Source: Kitagawia praeruptora | Lineage: Eukaryota > Streptophyta > Magnoliopsida > Apiales > Apiaceae | NCBI GenBank assembly: GCA_037693485.1 | Contig: CM075348.1 | Coordinates: 11,948,501-12,012,500 of the forward strand | DNA length: 64,000 nucleotides | Direction of reading: 5' to 3' | Shown here: piece after piece, positions 32,908 through 42,955 of the stretch | Numbering within the stretch: the first letter of the stretch is position 1 | Layout of the letters: each line of letters starts with the position of its first letter | Translations under genes and position numbers: made by a program | Notes under the pieces: generated by a model | What the model was told of the DNA's origin: nothing | What the model saw: the letters and a program-made list of their open reading frames with translations, nothing else | Databases searched by the model: none

Positions 32908-33754
32908 AATACAATTTTAATAATAAGTGTATGAGAGATTTGTCCAAAACTTTGATAATCGGTAGTTTGGTCCTTAGTACGACAAACTAAATAAGAACCG
33001 TTAGATCTTAAAATAAATAGATGAAAACCGTTGGATCTAGCAAAAAAAATATATTTTATATTTAAATATGTTATAAACTAAAAAGTGTATTTATATTGAA
33101 ATACGAAAATGTGTAGTCAATGATTTAAATCATACTCCGTATACAATTTGGTTTTCTACACTCAAAACCATTATCAATGTATGTCTTCTACATTGAAAAG
33201 GATTAATGCAAAAATTCGTAATTATATTTTCTCTTGAGATTCTTGATGTGCTAAAAATTAAGATTTTAAATTGCAAGCGCACAATTCATCGTTTTAATAC
33301 TTGAGATATCGATCCACGGAGACTAATATTTTTCGCAAATCTTAAAAATTAATTTAATCGGATTAGAACAATTGGGTTTTTGAAAATTCAATTTTATACT
33401 ATTTAATTCCTAAAAGAAAATTTAAACTATTTTTAAGAGAAAATTTAATTATTATTCTAATTTTAAACTAACTAATTTAAAAAATGAAAAAGGTAAAAAT
33501 TAAATTATCCTAAGAATTTTAAATTCGAAATTAAAACTAGATTTTATTAACAGGAGATTTTAAAGAAAATTAGACGTGATGTGTTCGTAAACAAGCTAGC
33601 CATTAACAAAATCCACACGGTAGCTTTTTTTTTTTGTCAGAAATAACTTACTCGTTCATAAATTGTACCGAAATACAATAAAACGTACAGAGGGGATTTT
33701 TTCATTAAAGAAAGTTCACCATCTAACCCAAAAGGCACGCATGTTGCCTCGGGA
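32908..33754. other. AT-rich stretch, possible old LTR fragment
   Basis: No gene seen. 33235-33330 resembles retrotransposon LTR sequence (AAGCGCACAATTC..., GAGATATCGATCCACGGAGA). 33625-33636 is a poly-T run that could be the tail of a reverse-oriented retroposon. Confidence 0.3.
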
Positions 33755-33991
33755 CGCTTAGACAATAAAACCTTCAAGTTTGAAAGGAAGAACCCCACAG
33801 AAGGAAGGCCTCGTTAAAACCCTCCAGGAGCAAAACCCTGTGGTAAAAAAGTTGAAGGGGGAAAAAGAGTACCCTCCAAAAAATAGAACTACTTGTTGCT
33901 TATGTGACTATCCACTGCCATTAGTTGTTGCCCCATACTAGCTTTCTTTTTTCTTGTCTCTTGACTGCCCCATAACCGCTTAGACAATAAA
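33755..33991. mobile_element. SINE-like retroposon candidate with 15-bp duplication
   Basis: The 15-mer CGCTTAGACAATAAA occurs at 33755-33769 and 33977-33991, bracketing about 207 bp. The enclosed DNA has a CCTCGTTAAAACCCTCCAGG...GAAGGGGGAAAAAGAGTAC block that I recall as recurring in plant genomes. Long direct repeats of this type suggest target-primed insertion. I see no clear pol III A and B boxes or poly-A tail. Confidence 0.4.
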
Positions 33992-34090
33992 GTTTTAAAT
34001 AGTGAGCAGGGAAAACCTTATACTTCACACCTGAAAATGACAAAAAAAATTAAAACTAAAACAAATTAGTAATAATAACAATAATAGTAC

Positions 34091-34094
34091 TAAA

Positions 34095-34132
<38 letters not shown>
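34091..34132 (+). repeat. (TAA)n microsatellite, left part
   Basis: TAA repeats into which the Tat element inserted. The right part is at 53738-53775. Confidence 0.9.
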
Positions 34133-34630
34133 TGATATGGGCCGAAAGTAAGCCCTAAAGACACATTTAATATGGCATTAATTAGACCCAGAATGGTCCA
34201 AACGTGGGGCCCACCAGATGGGCCCAATCCCTATCTATAATATTAATTTCGTAATTAATATTGGGGGTAATAAATAGCTCAGCAAATAAGAGTCAAACAA
34301 GGATATTACTCTTGCCAGACTTAGCCTCCAAGATACATATCTCAACATGGAAATTGATTCGTACGTGGAAGGAGACTAGAACCTTCTTCTAGTCGGTGAC
34401 TTGCCCACCAAGTCACCTAACCCTACTACGATTTTAGGGCTTCTCAGCCTATATAAAGGGTATGACCCCTCATCTCAGAACTACGTTTTTGGCTTGATCC
34501 TTGATATACATCAAGGTACGTAGGCACCTCGTAAAGGCAGATACAGCTACGAGTACGAGAACAGCCATTAAAGCTCGAAGCTCACAAACCCTAGTCGTCA
34601 TAATCGTAACCTAGTTTTTATTCCACAACA
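34133..34630 (+). repeat. 5' LTR of Tat element
   Basis: 498 bp from TGATATGGGC to TCCACAACA. TATA box TATATAAAG at about 34450. Stem-loop CCTTGAT-ATAC-ATCAAGG at 34499-34516, roughly where R should begin. Confidence 0.93.
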
Positions 34631-34632
34631 TT

Positions 34633-34649
34633 TGGCGCCGTCTGTGGGA
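34633..34649 (+). promoter_or_regulatory. Primer binding site, Tat element
   Basis: TGGCGCCGTCTGTGGGA, 2 nt after the LTR, as in other Tat/Ogre-type elements. I do not assign the tRNA. Confidence 0.75.
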
Positions 34650-34663
34650 AAAAGACATCAACC

Positions 34664-34828
34664 ATGGTTCAAACACGAAGAACTACACCAAGCACTACAG
34701 AGCCGGTCACAACCGAGGCTCTACCTCTCAGCTCTGCTCCGCCTGTCACCGAACAGGTACCTCCGACATCCGGGACTATCATTCCGTATCAAGTTTCTCA
34801 ACCCCTAGGGTACGACTTCCCATGTTGA
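34664..34828 (+). pseudogene. Tat gag N-terminus (frameshifted)
   Basis: ATG 34664 opens a 54-codon frame (MVQTRRTTPSTTEPVTTEAL) that ends at a TGA. The downstream gag frame is open from at least 34818, one phase away. A single-base indel near 34815-34825 explains the break. Confidence 0.6.
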
Positions 34829-37187
34829 GAGTACGCTACCTCCGATCGTCCACACAAATCCAGGGACTAATCCCCTCCAGGTGGGGGTTTCTTCCTTGAT
34901 TATAGATCCCAACAACCCTCCGCAAGGGGTTCAGATCCACACTACGGATCTTCCCATAAACACCAATCCGATGTATGGGCTACCTAACTACCCTCCTACC
35001 CAGGGAGCTGGATCAAGTGGTCATGCCCTGTATATCCGAGATCGTGATGATCGAGATGATCGAGACTTTTCTGGTCCTTATACGGATGATTCATCCTCTG
35101 ACGACGATTACGATCGTGATGAAGCTCCAAGGAGGAGACGTGCAAGTAAAAAACCTCGAAGAAGAACTCGAACTACTCACGATGGACTCCCATCGACAAC
35201 TGCTGAGAGGATTAAGGCTTATGAGGCCGAGATCTTGAAATTGAAGGAAGATATGGCAAGGGAACAAGCGAGGTTGAACAAGAATGGACCTCCTCCAACT
35301 TCTGGAGGGATCCCTTTTGTTGATCTGGAAAGACCTCCGAGGAGGCAAAGAAGGGTTGATACCCAATCTGATAAAACGGCGAGGGTAGAAACTCCCAGGA
35401 GTAACCCCAAAGATTTGATGCCACTAGGAGATCCGGATGACCCTACACCCCCATTTACTGAGGAGGTAATGAATGCTCGTATCTCCAAGAAGTTCAAGAT
35501 GCCAACTATTAAGGCTTATGACGGAACGGGTGATCCCGCAAATCACGTCAGGACGTTTTCAAACGCACTGTTGTTGCAGCATGCAAGTGACGCCTTGAAG
35601 TGTAGGGCGTTCCCTCAAACCCTGTTGGGTATGGCTCAAAGATGGTACAGCCGCTTACCTGCAAACTCGATTGGCTCTTTTAAGGAGTTGAGCGCTGCCT
35701 TTGTGAGTCAATTTATCAGTGGAAGAATTCATGAGAAAAGTTCTGCATCTCTCATGTATGTGGTACAAGGGAAGAATGAGAATCTAAGAGATTATCTTAA
35801 GAGGTTCACCAAGGAGACATTGAATATCACTGATTTAGAGAACAAGGTAGCCATGGTGGCATTGGAACATGGCACCACTGATCTGTACTTTAAAAGGTCA
35901 TTGGCAAAACATCCACCTAAGAATATGGCTGAACTCCAACGAAGGGCTGATAAGTATATCAAGGCCGATGATAGTACCAAGAAGGATGTAGTGATACACA
36001 ATGGCAAGGGTGACAATGGTACAAAGAAGCGAAAGCAAGAGCAGGAGTATGATGCTAGGGACAAGTATCCCCGGACTAGCAAGGACTCCGATTCATCACC
36101 AAAGAAGAATCTAGGGCCGAGGTTCTCTGATTATGCAAGGTTGAATGCTCCCAGGAGTCAAATCTTGTTGGAGATCGAGAAAGATAAGGACTTCCGATGG
36201 CCGAAGCCACTCAGGGGTGATCCCGCAAAAAGAGACAAGGATCAATACTGCAGGTTCCACCGAGACGTGGGACATGACACGGACGATTGTAGGCAATTAA
36301 AAGATGAAATTGAGTTCTTGATTCGGAAAGGAAAACTGAGTAATTTCACAAAAAGTGGAGATCGAGGAACCCAAAGAAGAGACTACAACATGAGAGACAA
36401 TGATAGAAGGGATAATGATCGTGAGCGTAATCCACAGCCTCGAGGGCCAGTTATCAACATGATATGGGGAGGCCCGACAGCGGCTGGTACAACTCAAAAC
36501 TCTCGAAAGGCGTATGCCAGAGAGGTGATGCACATTGTGGGAGAGGCCCCTAAACGTGCTAGAACCGAAATTGCGATTGGTTTTGATGATTCTGACCTTG
36601 AAGGGGTGAAGTTCCCCCATGACGACCCGTTGGTCATAACCCCTGTGATTGGGAACTCAGAAGTAAAGCGGGTCTTGATTGACAATGGAGCTTCAGTTGA
36701 CATTCTGTTTCACGATGCATTCGTAAAGATGGGATATAATGACTCTCAGCTAACCCCAACAAACATGCCAATCTACGGATTTAATGGAGTGGAGTCCAAA
36801 GTTGAAGGGACTATTCAGTTACCCATGACAATTGGACAAGAACCTAAAGAATCTACTCAGATGATAAATTTTCTGGTGATCAAAGCATCTTCGACTTATA
36901 ACGCAATCCTGGGAAGGACTGGACTTCATGCGTTCAAGGCTGTTGCCTCTACTTATCATATGAAAATTAAGTTTCCAACCAGGAATGGGGTCGGAGAACA
37001 AAAGGGCGACCAGAAGATGGCAAGGAGTTGTTATGTATCTGCTTTGAGAGCTGATGGAATCGGGGGGCAGGTACTCCCGATTGAAGACATGGATGTCCGA
37101 GATGATGATGAACATCGAGGGAAGCCAGCAGAGGATTTGGTCCCTATACCTCTAGACATGGTGACCCTGATAAAGTTACATATATAG
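34829..37187 (+). CDS. Tat gag-protease
   Basis: About 768 residues from 34881, with the frame open slightly upstream; the true start is lost to the upstream frameshift. Acidic/basic N-terminus, then the capsid-like retrotransposon gag domain at residues about 180-330 (KAYDGTGDPANHVRTF, FPQTLLGMAQRWYSRLP, FKELSAAFVSQF). A CX2H..HX4C-like segment (YCRFHRDVGHDTDDC) is the Tat zinc-knuckle equivalent. Aspartic protease follows near residue 600 (VLIDNGASVDILF, D-N-G-A) with the C-terminal AILGRTGLHAF motif. The stop at 37187 comes from a -1 shift relative to pol. Such a shift could be mutation or a recoding site; I see no obvious slippery heptamer. Confidence 0.8.
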
Positions 37188-37207
37188 GAGCTTCGCTAAA
37201 GGAACCC

Positions 37208-38413
37208 TTGAAGGGCCAATTAACGACATTCTTACAAGAGAACAGTGATATATTTGCATGGACTGCAGCTGATATGCCAGGGATTGATCCCCAACTCATA
37301 ACTCACAAGCTGAATGTTGACCCTGAACGGAAGACAATAAAGCAGAAGAAAAGGAATTTTGCTCCTGAAAGGCAGGAAGCCATTAAGCAAGAAGTTGATA
37401 AGCTCATAGAGGCTGGGTTTGTTGAAGAGATTCAGTTTCCCGAATGGTTAGCTAACCCTGTGATGGTCAAGAAGGCGAATGGAAAATGGAGGATGTGTAT
37501 AGATTTCACTGATTTGAATGATGCATGTCCAAAGGATTGTTTTCCCCTGCCAAGGATAGACATGTTGATAGATGCCACTGATGGACATGAGATGCTGAGC
37601 TTCATGGATGGGTTCAGCGGCTATAACCAGATTAAGATGCACAAGGATGACGTCCCTAAGGTATCTTTCATAACTGACTTTGGTGTTTTCTGCTATCTTG
37701 TTATGGCTTTTGGTCTAAAGAATGCAGGAGCTACCTACCAACGACTGGTGAATAAGATATTCGCCCATCTGATTGGAAAAACCATGGAGGTCTATGTTGA
37801 TGACATGTTAGTCAAGAGCCTTTGCCAGGCAGATCACATTAAGCACCTCAGAGAGGCATTCAAAGTGCTGAGGCACCACAAGATGATGTTGAATCCAGCC
37901 AAGTGCGCTTTTGGTGTTGGATCAGGAAAGTTTTTGGGATTGATGGTTTCAAAGAGAGGCATAGAGGCCAACCCTGATAAGATCAAAGCAATCTTGGACA
38001 TGGAACCACCCCGTTCTATACGAGATGTACAGAAGTTAACTGGTCGAGTTGCGGCCCTAGGAAGATTCATCTCCAAATCTGGTGATAAGTGCTTGCCTTT
38101 CTTTCAGGCCTTGAAAAAAGTGAAAAATTTTGAGTGGACTACAGAAAGCCAAGAGGCCTTTGAGCAGCTGAAGAAGTACATGGCTAAAGCCCCATTGTTG
38201 GCCAAACCAAGTCCTGGGGAGATTCTTTACCTATACCTGGCGGTATCCGAACAAGCATTGAGTGCTGTTCTTGTCAAAGAAGAAAAGAAGGTTCAGAAAC
38301 CCATCTACTATGTGAGTAAGGTGCTACATGGGGCGGAGTTGAATTACTCTCCCATTGAGAAGTTTGCATTGGCATTGGTTACTGCCTCAAGGAAATTGAG
38401 ACCGTACTTCTAG
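37208..38413 (+). CDS. Tat reverse transcriptase
   Basis: 401 residues. RT motifs in order: KIEAGFVEE-type entry, NGKWRMCIDFTDLNDACPKD, FPLPRIDMLID, MDGFSGYNQIKMH, FGLKNAGATYQRLVN and the catalytic MEVYVDDMLVKS (YVDD intact), then the FLGLMVSKRGIEANP thumb and connection. The start of the RNase H region follows and ends at a TAG (38411-38413) where Gln would be expected. The same frame continues as the next two ORFs. Function: copies element RNA to DNA within virus-like particles. Confidence 0.85.
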   Translation: MKGQLTTFLQENSDIFAWTAADMPGIDPQLITHKLNVDPERKTIKQKKRNFAPERQEAIKQEVDKLIEAGFVEEIQFPEWLANPVMVKKANGKWRMCIDFTDLNDACPKDCFPLPRIDMLIDATDGHEMLSFMDGFSGYNQIKMHKDDVPKVSFITDFGVFCYLVMAFGLKNAGATYQRLVNKIFAHLIGKTMEVYVDDMLVKSLCQADHIKHLREAFKVLRHHKMMLNPAKCAFGVGSGKFLGLMVSKRGIEANPDKIKAILDMEPPRSIRDVQKLTGRVAALGRFISKSGDKCLPFFQALKKVKNFEWTTESQEAFEQLKKYMAKAPLLAKPSPGEILYLYLAVSEQALSAVLVKEEKKVQKPIYYVSKVLHGAELNYSPIEKFALALVTASRKLRPYF

Positions 38414-38431
38414 GCTCACAAAATCGAAGTC

Positions 38432-39193
38432 TTGACAGATCAACAGCTGAGAAGTATATTGCACAGTCCGAAAGCAAGTGGAAGATTGATCAAATGGGCC
38501 GTAGAGCTTGGAGAGTTTGATATCAAGTATAAGCCTCGGACAACCATCAAGGCTCAGGCATTGGCTGACTTCGTGGTTGAGTGCACCATTGACAACCAAG
38601 AAGTCGGGGGGCAGGAGATGATAACCACCCCTGAGAACGAAGATAAAGATGAAGAACTTATAGCTGACCAGAAGGAATATTGGGTGCTCTATTTTGATGG
38701 AGCATCAAAAACAAAATCTAGTGGTGCAGGTTTGGTTTTGCAAAGCCCTGATGGGTTCACAGTTGAATATGCTTTAAAGTTGGATTTTCCTACTACCAAC
38801 AATGAAGCTGAGTATGAGGCATTGATAGCCGGACTGGGCTTGGCAAGAGTCATGAGGGTCAAGAACCTCAAAGTGTGTGGAGATTCAAGACTGGTGGTCT
38901 CACAAGTGAATGGCGAGTTTGAAGCCAAGGATGAGACTATGGCAAAATACCTACGAGTCGTGAAGGCTGTTATGACTCAGTTTGAGGAATGCTATGTGGA
39001 ACACATTCCGAGAGAGGAGAACGCTAAGGCCGATGCCTTGTCTAAATTTGCTTCTTCTGAAATTGAGAACTATGCAGGGAGTGTTTACTTCCAGGTCTTG
39101 AAGGCCCCGACCATTAATTCTAAGTTGATAGCACCGATTGATGTGGGAGGTTGCTGGATTGACCCTATCAAAGCTCACCTCGAGACAGGTTAG
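38432..39193 (+). CDS. Tat RNase H region with second (archaeal-type) RNase H
   Basis: 253 residues in the same frame as RT. It begins with the end of the classical RNase H domain (LTDQQLRSILHSPKASGRLIKW, ALADFVVECT). A full second RNase H follows: YFDGASKTKSSGAGLVL (first Asp), NNEAEYEALIAGL (Glu), GDSRLVVSQVNGEF (Asp) and EENAKADALSKFA (Asp). This duplicated domain is diagnostic for the Tat lineage. The ORF ends with a second TAG (39191-39193), in place of a Trp or Gln codon. Confidence 0.85.
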   Translation: MTDQQLRSILHSPKASGRLIKWAVELGEFDIKYKPRTTIKAQALADFVVECTIDNQEVGGQEMITTPENEDKDEELIADQKEYWVLYFDGASKTKSSGAGLVLQSPDGFTVEYALKLDFPTTNNEAEYEALIAGLGLARVMRVKNLKVCGDSRLVVSQVNGEFEAKDETMAKYLRVVKAVMTQFEECYVEHIPREENAKADALSKFASSEIENYAGSVYFQVLKAPTINSKLIAPIDVGGCWIDPIKAHLETG

Positions 39194-39208
39194 CTCCCTG
39201 ACAATGCC

Positions 39209-40387
39209 TTGGAGGCACGAAAGCTGTCAGTGAGGGCATTGAGATACACCTTGATTGAAGGCATCCTTTACAAAAGATCATTTGTCATCCCGTACTTGAA
39301 GTGCTTAAGGCCCCAAGAGGCAAGAGAAGCCTTGGAGGAAGTTCATGAAGGGATATGTGGGCAACACTTGGGGGGCAGAGCCCTAGCTCACAAGATCACA
39401 CGACTTGGATTCTATTGGCCAGAGATGTTGGCCGATGCGCAGAATTATGTTAAGAAGTGCGACAGATGTCAAAAGCACGCTCCAATTGTAAGGCAGCCGC
39501 CTGAGATGTTAACTTCGATCAATTCTCCCATCCCGTTTGCAATGTGGGGGATGGACATACTAGGTCCTTCCCCTATGGCTTCGGCACAGAGGAAGTTTCT
39601 GATAGTCGCCATTGACTACTTCACCAAGTGGATTGAGGCTAAGCCTCTAGCCAAGATAACCACCAAGCAAGTTGCCCAGTTCTTTTGGGAGAACATAATT
39701 TGTAGATATGGCATTCCGCGAATTCTTGTGACAGATAATGGAACGCAGTTCAACAACGAGGAGTTCAAAAAGTATTGTGAGGAGAACGCTATTGAGCTTC
39801 GTTTTACTTCAGTAGCACACCCGCAAGCGAATGGACAAGCCGAGGTGGCCAATCGGATCATCCTGGATGGACTAAAGAAAAGGGTCGAGCGCTCAAGAAA
39901 CACTTGGGTGGATGAGCTTCTACCTATACTCTGGGCTTATCGAACCACTTGTAAGGTGACCACCGGAGCGACCCCGTTTCTGCTAGCTTATGGAGCTGAG
40001 GCAGTTGTGCCACTAGAGATCATGCATACATCACCTCGAGTGGAGGCATTCGAACCTGAGACTAATGAAGAAGGCATGAGGCTCGCCCTAGATCTAATTG
40101 ATGAAGTTAGAGATGAGGCAAACGCCAGAAATGCGGAGCATCAAAAGAAGGCGTCCTTTTATTACAACCATAGGGTTAAGGAGAGATTCTTTCAGCAAGG
40201 TGACTTAGTCCTGAGAAAGATCGAGGCTTCTGGAGTTGGCCAGAAGGGGAAATTAGCCCCCAACTGGGAAGGACCGTACCGAGTCAGAAAGACGCTAGGA
40301 CGAGGATCATACAAGTTGGAGACATTAGATGGGAATGAAGTGCCCCGAACTTGGCATGCTCTGAACTTGAAGATTTATTATGTATAA
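39209..40387 (+). CDS. Tat integrase
   Basis: 392 residues in the same frame as RT. An HHCC zinc domain (HEGICGQHLGG, H...CDRCQKHAP) is followed by the catalytic core: WGMDILGPSP, VTDNGTQFNNEEF and HPQANGQAEVANRI supply D, D and E. The C-terminal region has GDLVLRKIEASG and the GPYRVRKTLGRGSYKL beta-barrel. The chromodomain of chromoviruses is absent. Except for the upstream TAG, the integrase looks functional. Confidence 0.87.
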   Translation: MEARKLSVRALRYTLIEGILYKRSFVIPYLKCLRPQEAREALEEVHEGICGQHLGGRALAHKITRLGFYWPEMLADAQNYVKKCDRCQKHAPIVRQPPEMLTSINSPIPFAMWGMDILGPSPMASAQRKFLIVAIDYFTKWIEAKPLAKITTKQVAQFFWENIICRYGIPRILVTDNGTQFNNEEFKKYCEENAIELRFTSVAHPQANGQAEVANRIILDGLKKRVERSRNTWVDELLPILWAYRTTCKVTTGATPFLLAYGAEAVVPLEIMHTSPRVEAFEPETNEEGMRLALDLIDEVRDEANARNAEHQKKASFYYNHRVKERFFQQGDLVLRKIEASGVGQKGKLAPNWEGPYRVRKTLGRGSYKLETLDGNEVPRTWHALNLKIYYV

Positions 40388-40847
40388 GCCTTCCTAGTAA
40401 GGATTTGGCTTTTAGCTATTTATTGATAGAAATAGAAATAAGGTTCGATGAAACCATTCCAGGGACTAGTACCCCGAGTAGGACCATAGTATCTATGTAA
40501 GGGTTGAACCCTCTTTCAAGTTATCAATGCAAATCTGTTTTCCGTTCTATGATTCTATGTTTTGTTTATGTACCAAGCACCTGTTGAGTGCAAGTCTGGA
40601 AAGATCAAGTACTGAAAGTAAATAAGCATATGAATAAATGAAACAGATGCATAAATAAAATGCCCCGAAGGGCCATGGTTTGAATTAAGCTACAACACGC
40701 GAATAAAAGTTAAGTCCCAAAGGACATTGATTGAAAGCTGATAAAATAAAGCCACAAACGGCTAGATAAGGGCCGTGCAAGGCCATAGGGGAACCCATCC
40801 TACTTAGCTGGGGATTCTTCCTCGCTGCTCTCCTCGCCCGACTCCTC
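40388..40847. other. Spacer between Tat integrase and antisense gene
   Basis: 460 bp, no gene. It would hold the 3' end/polyadenylation region of the converging antisense transcript. Confidence 0.45.
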
Positions 40848-41328
40848 CTAACCTGAATCCTCTTCCTCGCCGGAATCCTCACCTGAAGTTTCTTCCTCGG
40901 CTTGATCAACGACCGCCATAGGCTGAGCAGTAGTCTCCACATCTTCGGTTTCCTCCTCCCCGGAAGATGAGGTCGAACTGGCTTCATTACGGATCACCCT
41001 CTTGCCTGGGATCGGTTGTCGAACAACTCCAACTTTCCTGGTAGGCAGGAGCTTCTTTCCACGGGATCCCGAAGAACTTGAGTCTTGACTAGCAGCTGGA
41101 GGACGTCTCTTGGGACCCGACGATCTATGGCTACCTCTAGAACCCGAACCTGACGTTTGGGGAACAATCTTGGTCCCCGATCCAGAAGCAAGAGTTGCAC
41201 GGTTCTCGCCACCCGTGGTCCAGAAAGGGCAAGGAAAGTCAGAAAGGATGACTATTGAGGGATGTTTGTTACTCACAGCATTGATTGCCTTGTCCCAACC
41301 AACAGACATGTTGTAAGGGCGCACCTCA

Positions 41329-42816
41329 TGATAAGTGGAGTTATATCCACTTGGAACATTCTAAATCGGCTTAAATTGATTGTCTTGGACTCAAGTTTCT
41401 TGTAGTTTTGATGTATTTTGTTTAGTTGTGCAGATTTACAAGGATGTTGATTATGGTGGATGTTTTTGTCGTTTTTGGGGATTTAATTTATTAAAATTCG
41501 GATTTATTGGGCTGCACGCGTGAGATTCACTGTTTGGGCCATATCTTGAGTTCTATAAGTCTGTTTTCAGCCCGTAAGCAGTCCACGCGAAGATAACGAG
41601 ATTCTCTATCATTCTAAGGTGGTCCAGAGGCCCAATTACGTCTGGAACGGTTCTGGAAAACAGAAGAAAAGTCAGCTACGAATTTCCCTTTAAAACAGAA
41701 TCAGTTTAGGAAACGTATCTTGCAGAAATTCTATTATAATTCTGTTTTGGTATTTTCTTGCTGGGCAAGACTTTTAGAGCCTATTTAAACACATCCTACC
41801 ATTGTAATATACACATTATCATAGTTTTATTATTGTAACCTAGCTTAGATCTGCAAGGGAGAAAAGGAGAGAAGGATTCAACGCTCGTGACAAGCAACGG
41901 ATCTAGATCTACTTCATCCTTTGTGTTACTTTGGATTATAGATTTGTTTTCTCAAACTCTTGTTTATTAATATAATTACTTCTTTTATTCATATCTTGTT
42001 ATTTACCATGTTTTCATCAAATCCCATGGTGACGAAAGGTTTAGTTATGAACTAATCGTTGTCATGGGATCCTAGTGGATTTATCTATGTAGCTTAGTAG
42101 TTTGTATGCCTTAAAGATTTATGTGTGGTGAATACTGATATCCTCGTATGGTTAATCTTAATGCTTTTGGATGCGTAGCTAACATCTAAATTGAATTGTT
42201 AATCTCTTGTGAAGTGAAAGTGGATCTTGAGATTTAGAACTTGCCATGCTAGCATAGGTTCATAATTGTTATCAATATGATTGTGGTGTGAGATGAAAAT
42301 ACTTATACTGCCCTGTGTGATCTTTATGGATAACTTGTGCTTCAACCGTTATGTTTTCAAATTCTATAGACATATAGGGTCTAAGCATAATTGGTGTCTA
42401 TTCATCTTCTATCTCTTGTGTGGATGTATGTTTAGTTTGGTATGCGTATGCTGACAGGTAGCGTATACTTGTTTCGTGTTATCCGATCAGATATCAAAAC
42501 CATCGCATGTTTTAATTAAAGGCTGCAACTCTAAGTGAAGTAGATGATGAAACTAGGATTCCATGTTTTTATTCTCATAAGTAACTCGATTTCTATTCTT
42601 ATTAGTTAATTTAATTCTTAGTTTTATAATTTGCACTTAGTTAATTTAGATAATAAATCTTAAATTTATTATTTGTCTTAGCAGTGAGTTAAAACCATAC
42701 ATTGTTGCATAGGCATATTTACTGAATTGAACACCATTCTAGATCTCTGTGGGAACGAACTTGATTTAATCATATATTACTTGTGACAACGTGCGCTTGC
42801 GTGATTTTGCATAACA
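41329..42816 (+). repeat. 5' LTR of element C
   Basis: 1488 bp, TGATAAGTGG to TTTGCATAACA. TATA-like CTATTTAAACACATCCTACC at about 41781 is shared with element B. Confidence 0.95.
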
Positions 42817-42822
42817 AGTTTT

Positions 42823-42840
42823 TGGCGCCGCTGCCGGGGA
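42823..42840 (+). promoter_or_regulatory. Primer binding site, element C
   Basis: TGGCGCCGCTGCCGGGGA, 6 nt after the LTR, identical to element B. Confidence 0.85.
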
Positions 42841-42955
42841 CCATCGGTGTTTTTATTTTAGTTTATGTGCTTGTCATCAGTGGTCGTTAGCGTTCACTGA
42901 CTCGGATTCTTACTTAGTTTGTTTGTTTCGGGTGTTTGCAGGTACTTAAGTTTGT

